Assembly: GCA_965153355.1 (NCBI GenBank)
Contig: OZ231126.1
Coordinates: forward strand, 105,524,001 to 105,588,000
DNA: 64,000 nucleotides
Origin: Flaccisagitta enflata
Lineage: Eukaryota; Chaetognatha; Sagittoidea; Aphragmophora
Direction of reading: 5' to 3'
This document shows positions 46,198-56,729 of the stretch, one piece after another (position 1 is the stretch's first letter; each line of letters begins with the position of its first letter). Under the pieces are notes generated by a model, which was not told the DNA's origin, searched no databases, and was given only the letters and a program-made list of their open reading frames with translations. A program made the translations under genes and the position numbers.

Positions 46198-46470
46198 CTG
46201 GCTGCGGCGTATGGGGCCCCTGGTGCAATTCGCCCGATTGTTCCAGTTATTGTCAAGTTGGGCAATTTTGAGCGGGCCACATACGCCATGCTTGACAGTG
46301 CTGCTACTTCAAGTGCAGTGCTCTTAGAAACCATTGACTCTGTCAATGGCATGATCTATGAAAAAACCTGCAAACTTTCCACCTTTGATAAGTGTGAAAG
46401 TAGCCAGATGGATTTTGCTAGTTTCAAAATCCTGCCACTTGATCGTTCTTTCTCACTAGAGAGACACTGA
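46198..46470 (+). pseudogene. BEL/Pao aspartic protease segment (element 2)
   Basis: It contains Y-A-M-L-D-S-A-A-T-S-S-A-V, matching the Asp-Ser-Gly/Ala active-site loop of the DUF1758 retropepsin of Pao elements. It lies between the Gag zinc knuckles and pol and is separated from both by frame changes. Confidence 0.75.
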
Positions 46471-46501
46471 GAAAGACAAACCCCCTAGAAACCAAGACAT
46501 T

Positions 46502-49500
46502 GTGAACTTCACATACATGAGTGACGTTCACTTTGACGAACTTGACGATACCACCATTGGTGTTATCCTTGATGTACGTTTTGCATGGACCTGGACAGGT
46601 CATGGATTACGTTTTCAATCCCAGGAAGAGCCCATAGCTCTTATGACAAAATTTGGTTGGACTTTAATAGGCCCACCAATAGAATCAACAAGTTCAGATT
46701 CTGTCATAGAAGCAGAAGTCTGTCTCTTGGACGCCCAAGGACTGACTCTTCAGCAAGAGATTCGAACCATGTTCCGACATGAATTCATAATGTCCGGACA
46801 TGAAGTTTTCCCACATGAGGAACTTCATCCTTCAACCAGGGATGAGTTCAGCCTTGAACAAATGGAAAAAGGCATAACGTTTAATGAAAACCTTGGTCAC
46901 TACGAGGTTCCTCTACCATACATTGAGGGACGGATGGCGGCCACTGAGATCTTTAAAGAATGCAACTCCTTTGACAACGCAAAGGCTCGACTAATGAAGG
47001 AAAAACATAAGTTTTTCAAGGATCCTGCAAGAAAGGAGGGAACTTTCAAGCAGATCCGCGACACCCTTGCAGAAGGCCATGCAAGAGAGGTCGTTGAGCG
47101 AGACTTGACTGGCTTACCAGTTTGGTATATGCCCATTCATGTTGTGACTAGACCTGACAAACCTGGAAAATTCAGGATTTGTCAGGACGCAGCTTCCAGA
47201 GTCAATGGAACCTATTTGAATGAACATCTTTGTGGCGGTCCAGATCTGCTGAACAGCCTCATTAGTGTTATTATGAGATTTCGGCGCCACCCAGTTGCAG
47301 TGAGTGCTGATATTAAGAACTTCTTTCACATGATCCATGTGGCTGATGAAGATGTTGCAGCCCTTCGTTTTCTTTTCTTCAAGGACGAAACAATGAAAGA
47401 AATCGTTTCCTATGAGAGTTTGGTCCACATTTTTGGTGCATCAAGCTCGCCTCCTGTTGCCAACTTTACGTTGCGCTACCACGCCCAACGCATAAGAGAG
47501 AAATATGGCGATGAGGTGTTCTGGCAGAAATATGGCGATGAGGTGTTCTGGCAGATCATTCTGTCATTTTATGTTGATGATTACCTTTCCAGCTTTCCCT
47601 CGGTAGAGAAAGCTAGAGAGATGAGACAAAAGATCACTGCTGCACTTTCAGAGGGAGGCTTCTGTCATACCAAGTGGGATTCCTCTCATCCAGAGGTTCT
47701 GATGGATGAGGATCAGACTCCCCAAGAATCTGCCATTGAAACTGATTCATTTGACCTAGTCATGGATGATCTTGCTACTTCTGATGATCAGCCTACATTT
47801 ACGGGTGACATTGAAGCAGCACTTCGAAGCAAGAATCTTGGTTCAGAAACCAAGCAGTTTCTCAAACCAGATGAAGCCACTTCTACCACCACAAAGGTGC
47901 TAGGACTTGGTTATGACAAAGATGCAGATGAGCTCTTTGTTCGAGTCTCTGACAAAGCCAAGGAAAAAGTTGGATGCAGAAGAGACTTGCTAAGACGAGT
48001 AGCAAGTATCTTTGATCCAATCGGCCTTGTTGATCCAATCGGCCTTGTTGCTCCTTTCACATTGAAAGGCAAACTCCTTTTGCAAGAATCAAATGAACTG
48101 AATACAGACTTTGACCATCCTCACCCGGAGGATCTGACTGAGCGAATTGAACATTGGCAAGGTTCCATGGAGGGACTTAGCCAGGTTAGAGTTGCACGAT
48201 GCACCTCTACCCCTGAATTGGAAAATTGCCTCACAGACCTGATCGTGTTTTGCGATGCTAGTCGCGAGGGCTACGGTGTTGTTGCCTATGTCCGGCGATA
48301 CCACAAAGGCTCTGACAAAGCGTATGTGTACTTTGTCTTTGCAAAGGCACATGTTGTTCTTGCCAGCATGCACAAAGGAAAACTGTCGAATCAAGAAGAT
48401 CACGAAGACTCGATTCCCAGACTAGAACTCAATGCTGCACGACTTGCTGCATTGATTCGCGACTTCATAGTCAGGGAATCAGGTGAGACCTTTGAACGTA
48501 TATTCATGTTCTCAGATAGTCTTACTGTCCTCACATGGCTGAAGGACGTGGATAAGAAGTTCAAAACGTTTGAGAACTTCCGAGTCAAAAGGATTCGCGT
48601 CCTCACTGATCCCATAGATTGGCGACATGTTCCATCCAAGGAGAACCCAGCCGACATCTGTTCTCATGGGCTCAATGCCTATGAGAAAGACATGGAAAGA
48701 TGGAAATTCTATCTGCATGGTCCTTTGTGGCTATCAATGCCAGAAGAATTTTGGCCACCAGTTTGGCCCACCAAGAGCAAACAAGGCGATATCAATGTTG
48801 CCGCAATTAGCACATTTGCGAATGCAACACCCGAGAAGTTGATCTCCATCAATGTTACATCGGCATTGGTTGAAAGTGACCAACCAGAGGAAAATTGGAT
48901 TTTGGCTTTGACAGCTAAACATGAACTTTGGCAATACAAAGTGATTGCAGTGGCAAGAAGCAAGAACATGTTTCTGGCTTTCATGGACTTCCTGAAAAGG
49001 AAGGCTCAGAAACAAAGTATGAATGGCCTGAAATATGACAAATCAGTGACAGTTCCGCAGTACAAGGCTGCTGAGTCTATCCTGATCCAAGCCATTCAAA
49101 GAAAGCACTTTGAAACAGAAATTGGCACTCTCCTCAAGTTGGGTGTAACTAACCCCAATTCTCATTCAGAGTTGAGAAGCAAGTCCTCAAGATTGACAAG
49201 TGTCAATCCTTTCCTTGATGACAAGCTGGTCTTGAGGGCTGGTGGCCGGCTGAAAAATGCTGAGACAACTGCATACGACAGCAAGTACCCAATGATTCTT
49301 CCAAACGATGACAACAATGTCAAGGCATTGATTAGACATGAGCACAAAAAGGTTGGCCATGCAACCATCAGATCTCGCTTCCTCATCTTTGGGGGAAGAA
49401 CCACCATCAGCTCAGTTCTCCGTTTCTGTGTGCCATGCCAGAAACGTGACAAACTTCCTAGACCTCAGAAGGAAGGCGATCTTCCTGTCGAAAGGGTCAC

Positions 49501-49663
49501 TTTGGTGAAGCCTTTCAGAGCTTCAGGAATTGACGTGTTTGGACCATTTGGTGTCCTATCAAATGCATTTCATACGCTTATGAACTTCGCATCTTGTTGC
49601 CAGGTGGGTTATCATTTGAATCTTGCTTTTTCAATAGACAAAAACAGGAAAAAAGAAACTTAG
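46502..49663 (+). CDS. BEL/Pao Pol: RT, RNase H, integrase N-terminus (element 2)
   Basis: A long open frame of 1,053 codons. The domains in order are the Pao pol N-terminus (about 1-60), reverse transcriptase with Y-V-D-D at 47,570-47,581, the connection domain with F-D-P-I-G-L-V, and RNase H (V-F-C-D-A-S-R-E-G-Y-G-V, then P-R-L-E-L-N-A-A and F-S-D-S-L-T-V-L). These are followed by the integrase zinc-binding H-x-H/C-x-x-C region (H-E-H-K-K-V-G-H, C-V-P-C-Q) and the first catalytic Asp area (S-G-I-D-V-F-G-P-F). The integrase stops there, so the element is 3'-truncated with no LTR. Two perfect in-frame tandem duplications (27 bp and 18 bp) lie in the RT and connection regions. Confidence 0.9.
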   Translation: MNFTYMSDVHFDELDDTTIGVILDVRFAWTWTGHGLRFQSQEEPIALMTKFGWTLIGPPIESTSSDSVIEAEVCLLDAQGLTLQQEIRTMFRHEFIMSGHEVFPHEELHPSTRDEFSLEQMEKGITFNENLGHYEVPLPYIEGRMAATEIFKECNSFDNAKARLMKEKHKFFKDPARKEGTFKQIRDTLAEGHAREVVERDLTGLPVWYMPIHVVTRPDKPGKFRICQDAASRVNGTYLNEHLCGGPDLLNSLISVIMRFRRHPVAVSADIKNFFHMIHVADEDVAALRFLFFKDETMKEIVSYESLVHIFGASSSPPVANFTLRYHAQRIREKYGDEVFWQKYGDEVFWQIILSFYVDDYLSSFPSVEKAREMRQKITAALSEGGFCHTKWDSSHPEVLMDEDQTPQESAIETDSFDLVMDDLATSDDQPTFTGDIEAALRSKNLGSETKQFLKPDEATSTTTKVLGLGYDKDADELFVRVSDKAKEKVGCRRDLLRRVASIFDPIGLVDPIGLVAPFTLKGKLLLQESNELNTDFDHPHPEDLTERIEHWQGSMEGLSQVRVARCTSTPELENCLTDLIVFCDASREGYGVVAYVRRYHKGSDKAYVYFVFAKAHVVLASMHKGKLSNQEDHEDSIPRLELNAARLAALIRDFIVRESGETFERIFMFSDSLTVLTWLKDVDKKFKTFENFRVKRIRVLTDPIDWRHVPSKENPADICSHGLNAYEKDMERWKFYLHGPLWLSMPEEFWPPVWPTKSKQGDINVAAISTFANATPEKLISINVTSALVESDQPEENWILALTAKHELWQYKVIAVARSKNMFLAFMDFLKRKAQKQSMNGLKYDKSVTVPQYKAAESILIQAIQRKHFETEIGTLLKLGVTNPNSHSELRSKSSRLTSVNPFLDDKLVLRAGGRLKNAETTAYDSKYPMILPNDDNNVKALIRHEHKKVGHATIRSRFLIFGGRTTISSVLRFCVPCQKRDKLPRPQKEGDLPVERVTLVKPFRASGIDVFGPFGVLSNAFHTLMNFASCCQVGYHLNLAFSIDKNRKKET

Positions 49664-49933
49664 CAGTTTAAACACATTTACTCCGGGATAGTCTAGTCCT
49701 TAGTCCTTACAAATAGATAAAGCACTAAATTTTTATACCTCTGACAATTTCTTATCTCGACATACAAATTTCTCTGTGCACTGAAAACTAGCATCATGTT
49801 CTGTATCTCTTACTTCACTACATCCATTACCCTTTTCATTATCTAAAATGTCAAAAACCTTAGCCCGAGCCTCCGTGAATATAATCTTGGTTTGATTGAG
49901 TGTAGGACACTTTCAAATTCATCCGGATAGCTT

Positions 49934-51081
49934 ATGAGTAACAATGAGCTTTCTACTACGGATGTCCTGACAGATCCCTCTAAAGACTTTTGCAGCATCT
50001 ACCAAAGTTGCAGCACTAAGGATGATGAGGATGAGGCTGAAATTGTTGCACTACTGGATAACCAATATTACACGGAGACTGACTTTATTGACTTCATTGA
50101 AAAAGGCAAATATGCAAATCACTTTAATCTAACAATACTATCTATCAACATAGCAAATTTGCTGTCAAAGCTTAATTCTATGATACTATTTCTCAATAAC
50201 ATATCCTCAAGTGGAAACAAACCAGACATTGTAATCTTGGTTGAAACCCACATAAATGAAACTACAAACCATGGATATGACAATGCAGCATTGGCTGATA
50301 TTGTCCCAGGCTATCAGCTCTTCCATAAGGGTAGAAAAATCAAGAGGGGAGGAGGAGTAGGAATTCTTGTTAGCAATGACATAAAATCCGAGGCCAAAAT
50401 CTGCAAGACAAGAGGTAACAAGGCCAGATACACGGCTACCCCAATCGCGTGCGGGTGGGCAGGGGCCATATTTGAGGTCAGTGGAGTATTTGGGCAGGAG
50501 CGGTATAGCCAAAAACCCCATAAACGCCGAAAAAGTAAAGTGTGACGGACCGACGGACGGACCGACGGACGGACAGACGGACCGACAAAGCGGGGAGTAG
50601 AGTCGCGTAGCACGCGACTAAAAAAATAGGTTTTATTGAGGAACAATTTGAAAACATCCCTGTAAGAATCCCAGATTGCATCTGCACAAGTGGTGACAGC
50701 TTTAAAAAGGACCTTGTTGTGACTGCTATCTACAGACAGCCAAACAACAGTAACTTACAAAATTTTCAATCAAGTATTGAGGAGCTTCTTAGCGCTGTTG
50801 ATAAAAATAAAAATGAAATTGTAATTGCTGGGGACATGAATCTTGATCTACTGAAGTACGAACAGCATGAGCCAACCTCAAAATACTTAGATATCATGAC
50901 AAACCACCAGATTCTCCCGCGCATTGTTTGCCCAACAAGGATAAAAAACACATCAGCTACACTTATTGACCACATCTTTACTCGAAACAATCCTCTTACT
51001 TTGGTAAGTGGTATAATTGACGCTGAACTGGCTGGAAGTAGTGGTTTTACTGACCACCTGCCTGTTTTCACTATCCTTTAA
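49934..51081 (+). pseudogene. LINE ORF2 endonuclease domain, split by a HINE
   Basis: The open piece from 49,934 has an acidic N-terminus and then endonuclease motifs L-S-I-N-I-A-N-L, V-E-T-H-I-N and G-G-G-V-G-I-L-V. The second piece (to 51,081) has I-Y-R-Q-P-N-N, I-A-G-D-M-N-L-D, L-I-D-H-I-F and F-T-D-H-L-P-V. The 203-bp HINE at 50,418-50,620 separates them, and its exact removal restores one frame. A frame change separates this from the RT at 51,172. The order and motifs fit a Jockey/CR1-type LINE. Confidence 0.85.
50418..50620 (+). mobile_element. Complete HINE-like element inside the LINE
   Basis: It starts ACAAGGCCAGATACACGGCT and ends in the hairpin TAGAGTCGCGTAGCACGCGA then CTA. It contains a (GACGGACC)n tract at about 50,546-50,585. 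Deleting exactly these 203 bp restores the LINE endonuclease reading frame with no leftover bases, so there is no target-site duplication. The insertion lies within an A-run (T|T on the other strand). Confidence 0.9.
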
Positions 51082-52510
51082 GCTAGAGTTCCCAAAAAAG
51101 ATCAACGACCAACTATTGACCTGGCTTACTTTACATAAGAGGGGCACAGAAAACGAAGAGAGGGTCTACTTATGCAAAATTGGGACATAGTCATGAATGA
51201 TACAGACCCAGATTCTATTTATGACAACATCCAAGCTATTCATGGACACCACTACAACACAAATATTACAAGACGAACGGTTAAGTACAACTCAAACAAA
51301 AATAGGCGTGAACCTTGGATGACTGATGATATACTTGCTGATATAAGACGTAGAGATAGGTTGTCTAAAGTAAAAGAAAGACGAGGTGAATACAGGAAGC
51401 TGCGCAATAGTATAGTCTCAAAAATACGGAAAGCTCACCGAGCATTCTTGAAGAAACAAGTCCAGGAAAGTATAGGAGACATAAAGAAACACTGGAAAAT
51501 TCTAAAAAAGACTATTAATAAGACAAATAACAAATCGGACATAACAACTGAATTTTTATATCAAGGTCAATGGATAAAGGACGACCAAAGCAATGCAAAC
51601 AACTTCAATCAGTATTATGCAAAAATTGGCATTGAAACTAATGAAAGTGTAGGAAGAGCAAGCTTTGCACCACGTCACTACCTTAATAAAAGCAGAGAAC
51701 GAAATGAACATCCCATCTTTCTTTGTTCTGTTACAGCTGAGGATGTTCAGGAGGCCTGCAAAAATCTCAATCCAAAGGATAGCTTAGACCCCTCAGGTTT
51801 TAAGCAAAGCATAGTTCTTCAAGATGCTGACCTGATTGCACACATACTGGCACACCTTGTTAATAGCTCCATAGAGAAAGGCGTCTGCCCAATGAATAAT
51901 AAACTTGCAAAAGTTGTACCTATCTACAAGCAGAAAGGTAGCAAACACACTTATGAAAATTATCGCCCAATATCTTTGCTCCCATCATTCTCAAAAATAG
52001 TAGAAAGACTTATCTATGACAAGATATTTGCTTTTCTTGTGCGGTACGAAATTCTCTTTGAATCCCAGTATGGCTTTCAAAAGGCTCATAATACAACACA
52101 TGCCACTCTAGACTTTGTTAAAGCCATTGAGGAAGCCTTAGCCAATGATGAAATAGCTATAGGTATATTTTGTGACCTTAGCAAAGCCTTTGACACTATT
52201 AACCATGAGATATTACTTGATAAACTCTCTCACTATGGAATTCGTGGAAAAGCAAATGACTGGCTCAGATCATATCTTTCTGATAGGGAACAATATGTTG
52301 AGTGGAACAACAAAGTCAGTGATAGATTGCCAATATTGACAGGTGTTCCACAAGGCAGCATACTAGGACCACTTCTGTTTCTTCTATACATTAACGACCT
52401 TCCTGAAGCTACAAATCTTAAGTCTGTCCTTTACGCTGATGACTCAAACTTATTAATCAGAGGGAAGGACCTTCATTCTGTGTGTGGCTCACTTAATGAT
52501 GAACTTCATA

Positions 52511-53104
52511 TAAGTTTTAGCAGAAGAGCGGAATGATCCCTGGAATAACATTTGCTGTCATTGGATCAAGAGTTGTCTCTTTTGTTCAATTTGAAAATGT
52601 TAATATCGGAATGTTGAAAAATAAATAACATAGATAGAATCGTTAGACCCTCGCCTTTGATATGACTATGGACTTGATATGATATTGGTTTTTTATAAAA
52701 GCTGTTTATTACACATACAATCACTAGAAAATGAAAAAAAAGCCAAAAAACATTATTGAAGTAAGTTCCACTTTGCCAAACCATACGCAATCAATTATTA
52801 AAAATGTCATCTTTTTTCTCTGAAATCTTGTTCAGCATAAAGTCACAATGATTCACGCAAAATTTGAGAATTATATTTCAATATCTTGATATTATTTTGA
52901 TTACATGAAATAATAAAACCTTTGTTTGGCCGACTTCCTGTGCCGGCTTAAAGCAGCTAAATGAGATTTGACTACCCCTGATATATATCTACGTGTATGC
53001 AAAAGCTCAATGTGATCAGTTGCGTCAGTTAACGTCAGGAAGTGTTCAAAGATTTCCTATAATATGCAAATTAAGAAAATGCAAAAAAAGGCTACCTGGA
53101 AATG

Positions 53105-53192
<88 letters not shown>

Positions 53193-53563
53193 AATAAAGA
53201 GAAAAAGAGAGCAAGAGAGAGGGGGGAGAGAGAAAAAGGAATAAAGAGAAAAAGAGAGCAAGAGAGAGGGGGGAGAGAAAGAGAGAGAGACAGACAGCAA
53301 GATTAACAAAAATGCAGAAAAAATTGAAATAAATCAATTTCTTGCTTCAAAGTATGGATTTTTGGGATTCCTCAGATAAACAGATCATGGATATTATCTT
53401 TCTTACAGATTTTCGTTTGTTTTGACAATACTCAGCTTGAATAGTTGCATTGTATCTTATGATTTTTATTGCTCTGAGATATCTGCTATCAGGATAAAAT
53501 CAACAATAGTAATAGTAATAGCTCAACTAGCACTTGTCTGTCTGTCTCTTTCTCTCTCTCCAT

Positions 53564-53604
<41 letters not shown>

Positions 53605-53826
53605 CGTTTTTCTGTTTCTCTTTCAAGCCATTCTATTTTCATTCATGGAAAAGATAGACGGCAAAATATTCACTGGATGGTCTTGTGTTCTGATCGGACA
53701 AAAGAGGCTTCGAAATTGCAAAAAATATGCCATTTTTTGCTAGTCTGCAGTATTTTCGACGGGGAATCCGAAAATCATGGTCTCGAAAGTCTCCGGAAAG
53801 CAATTCAGTATCTTATGCAAATACTT
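52511..53826. mobile_element. 1.3-kb TIR transposon in the LINE, 7-8 bp duplication
   Basis: The left end TAAGTTTTAGCAGAAGA and the right end (reverse complement TAAGTATTTGCATAAGA) match at 14 of 17 positions. ACTTCATA occurs at both borders (52,503-52,510 and 53,827-53,834). Excision with one target copy restores the LINE reading frame. There is no transposase; the interior holds (GA)n at 53,107-53,189 and (TC)n at 53,566-53,603. An 8-bp duplication would suit hAT or P, a 7-bp one P-like elements; the superfamily is undecided. Confidence 0.8.
53107..53290. repeat. (GA)n microsatellite and duplicated purine unit
   Basis: About 80 bp of GA, then two copies of a purine unit of about 50 bp (GGAATAAAGAGAAAAAGAGA). 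Confidence 0.9.
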
Positions 53827-54069
53827 ACTTCATAGCTTGAATGACTATTTTAAAGCAAACAAACTCAAACTGAATACTAGTAAGACAAAGCTTGTATACT
53901 GCAGAAAGAAAAGCGTTAATGCTAACTATGACCAGCTCAACATCTTTCTTGATGGTGACAGACTCAAATTTGAGGCAGAAGCAGCGTTCCTTGGAATTAC
54001 TATTGATAGTCATCTGTCATGGGAAAAACACTGCACCAAAGTTGCTAATACTATTTCACGTAAGTAATA

Positions 54070-55160
54070 GGCGTTAGTAAGATTTGAAGTCCCCTCAATA
54101 TCGGTTGTTAGTTTCAAGTGACAGGGCTCTAGATTGTGAAACATGTTTAGGCAGTTGATAGGCAGAGGGATTCGAGTGTTGACATATTCCAGTCTTCGAT
54201 CTTTTTCATTTCACTCTTCGTAATTCTTCTTTTTTTTTATCGATGTCATCTGAACTTTTACTAAATCTTTTTTTACGCTCAACTTTCTTTATCTGGATTT
54301 AAAATCATCCGGGTTTTTCGTCCGATCGTCAATGTAAAATCCATTTCTTGCTCTCGTCAGTTTCTAACTTTTAGAAATCTAAAATTCTTTCTCTCGTCAG
54401 TTTCTAACTTTAAGAAATCTGAATAGAACATCCTGTGATTTTCAATTTTACATTTCCTTTGAAAAGTTTTTTTAGGAATTCGTTTTTATTCGGTGCTCTA
54501 CGTTTGGTCTACGAAATTTATTTTCTACATCTATCTTTATTTTATTTCGCGTTTTAAGCACCAACGAAAAACTAATTGACTTTGATCATGTCTTTGGCAA
54601 TAAAAAACTGTCATGTAATTGTCACGCGTTACTCTGGCCCGGATCAACCTTGCGGGAGGCCCAAGGCAATGGTTGCCGCGAGGCCCCTGTAGTTCTAACT
54701 AATCTGAGGTCACTTGATCATTTGGGCAGGAGCAGTGAGGCCAAAAAGCGCAAAAACAAAAACAAAAAAGTGTGACGGATGGGCCGATGGACTGAAAAAG
54801 CGGGGTGTGATCATGTAGCACGCACAAAAAGTGATGCGGGGTCACAAAACCTTGGCCGACAGGTGGGCAGGGTCATACAAGCCCCATCTATACCTTTTCC
54901 CACTCTATACTTATTCACACACGAAGATAATCATAACTGCAACATCATAAAGCATAAATTTTTGCGACTCGATCACCACGGACCAACAACCACCGGGGAT
55001 CAACAGACCAATGGATACCAATACCAGTAATGGCGGCGTGAGGAAAAAAGTCGTAATCATTGGTCACTTCTCATCAAGTTTTTTTCTCTCAGTCACTGCT
55101 ATTTTACTATTTGTTGGATCAAACCAAGAACATTTTTAATTATTGATTGCACTGAAAACC
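54070..55160. other. Non-coding stretch with a degenerate HINE
   Basis: 54,690-54,837 keeps the HINE body (GAGGTCACTTGATCATTTGG, CAGGAGCAGTGAGG) and a damaged hairpin end. A duplicated word TCTCTCGTCAGTTTCTAACT lies at about 54,350 and 54,391. No gene is recognised. Confidence 0.5.
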
Positions 55161-55164
55161 AAAG

Positions 55165-55530
55165 ATAGATAGGACTGAGCCAAATGAGTAAGATGAGCTA
55201 AAATACTAAGAATCACTCAACCAAATAACCTGCTACGCTCACTGACATGTCTTTTTGTATTTGCATGCTCACATCAAAACATTTGTTTAATTATCCCATT
55301 CAAAATAAGAAAAAAAGACTGAGCTAAATGAGCTGAATAGGCTAGAATACACAAAAAACACCCTCACAGTTGAGCAGCTATGCTCACTGACATGCTTTTT
55401 TGTATTTGCATACTAAAACATGTATCAAAACATTTTTTTCATTTATACCATTCAAAATCAGAAAAAAAGACTGAGCTACATGAGCAAATTTAGCTAGAAT
55501 ACTGAAACACACCCTCACATATGAGCAAGA
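55165..55530. repeat. Tandem repeat, unit about 150 bp, 2.5 copies
   Basis: GACTGAGC followed by similar sequence occurs at 55,173, 55,317 and 55,469. Shared words are GCTCACTGACATG and TTTTTGTATTTGCAT. Confidence 0.85.
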
Positions 55531-55737
55531 TTGATGTCAACAGATGCTCAAGACACAACTACATCAAGAACTGGTCTGGGATTTCTATCATTATTGCTTC
55601 TTGTCATTTAGGTACAAGCTGTCCATTGTACACAGTCTCTTTTGAGTATGTGTGTCTGCAACAAAAAACAAGGCCGACTTTCATTGTGGTTTTATTTGCA
55701 TTGGTAGATGTAAAAGCATGACTTGAACTTGTGTTTG

Positions 55738-55800
55738 TATTTTCTTTTTCTTTTTCTTTTTCTTTTTCTTTTTCTTTTTCTTTTTCTTTTTCTTTTTTTC
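55738..55800. repeat. (TTTTTC)n microsatellite
   Basis: A hexamer pyrimidine tract extending irregularly to about 55,870. It marks the left side of the virus-like gene block. Confidence 0.9.
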
Positions 55801-55972
55801 TTTTTTTTTGCCCTTCTTTTCTCCTCTTCTTTTTTTCTTCTCTCTTTTTCCCTTTCCTCTTTCCCCCCTTCTTCCTCCTCAAAGCGCGAGGCCCCCCAAG
55901 CGCGAGGCCTAAGGCAGTGCCATTTCTGCCATTAGGTTAATCCAGGCCAGGCGTTACTTTGTTATCGACGAC

Positions 55973-56356
55973 ATGGCATATGAGCAGCAATTTGGACTAA
56001 AAAAAGGAATGGTTGTTGCTCTTGAGCGGGATCCTTTGATCGATGAGAGGGCTATGAAGGAACAAGAAAGGCTCAAACGGTTGCATGACGAATACATGAA
56101 GGTGCAATTTGGACTTCCCGCTTGCCGGCATAAAAAAGAAAAGGCAAGGTTGAAGCGTGAAAATGCTTCGTTGAAAGCAAAGAAGTATCGTAGAGACATG
56201 AAAGTGGGCGCGCGATTGGCGATGGGCAGTCCTGGATATTGCGCTTATGTTCGACGGTGGAACGAATGGAGCCGGTTTCACGATGAACAAGACAAACTGA
56301 TGCTGATGAGAGCAAGAAAGCAACAATCTGAGAGGGAATTTAAAGCAAGAGTTTAA
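55973..56356 (+). CDS. Unrecognised basic coiled-coil protein, 127 aa
   Basis: A single intact frame from an ATG at 55,973 to a TAA. The protein is rich in Lys, Arg and Glu. Residues about 25-85 and 100-127 look helical and possibly coiled coil, with a more ordered centre (G-S-P-G-Y-C-A-Y-V-R-R-W-N-E-W). It has no signal peptide or membrane segment. It lies 370 bp upstream of the dUTPase-like gene on the same strand, at the left edge of the virus-like block. I do not recognise a family; a nucleic-acid-binding or structural role would be a guess. Its intactness among decayed repeats argues that it is real. Confidence 0.55.
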   Translation: MAYEQQFGLKKGMVVALERDPLIDERAMKEQERLKRLHDEYMKVQFGLPACRHKKEKARLKRENASLKAKKYRRDMKVGARLAMGSPGYCAYVRRWNEWSRFHDEQDKLMLMRARKQQSEREFKARV

Positions 56357-56729
56357 ATTGTACCATCGTAAATCGATTGATAAGCCTGCAACAGAAAAAA
56401 AAATGCGTTTCTTTTCAATTGCAAATTCTCGTTTTTGCGTGCTACGTTATCTTTCATCTTTTTATGTTTGTCGTTTCGTCGGTCTGTGGATTTATCTCTA
56501 GATTTTCTAATGATTTGGTTAAGCATTGCTCGTGTCGATTGGCTTTTGATTTGGATAGCTGTGTATTCGGTGCTCCTGCCCAATTGTCCGTGACTGGATT
56601 GTCATGTATTTAGCTTTGTCTTTTCTCGGCGTTAAGTATTTTTGTTTATTCGATTCGACTTTCGTCATTAAACGCCGCTCCTTAACTAATCTTTTGTTTT
56701 TTTTTGTTTCTTTCTTTTTGCAGAATATC

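Larger units (their letters stand above)
51172..54067 (+). pseudogene. LINE reverse transcriptase, interrupted by a TIR transposon
   Basis: The RT frame (51,172-52,536) has the classical LINE motifs: N-Y-R-P-I-S-L-L-P, S-Q-Y-G-F-Q-K, F-C-D-L-S-K-A-F-D-T-I, G-V-P-Q-G-S-I-L-G-P and Y-A-D-D-S. The thumb region resumes at about 53,835 (K-L-K-L-N-T-S-K-T-K, then F-L-G-I-T-I-D) and stops at 54,067. The 1.3-kb gap is an inserted element. The 3' end, beyond the thumb, is missing and no poly-A or repeat tail is visible. Likely Jockey/CR1 clade by motif style. Confidence 0.85.
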
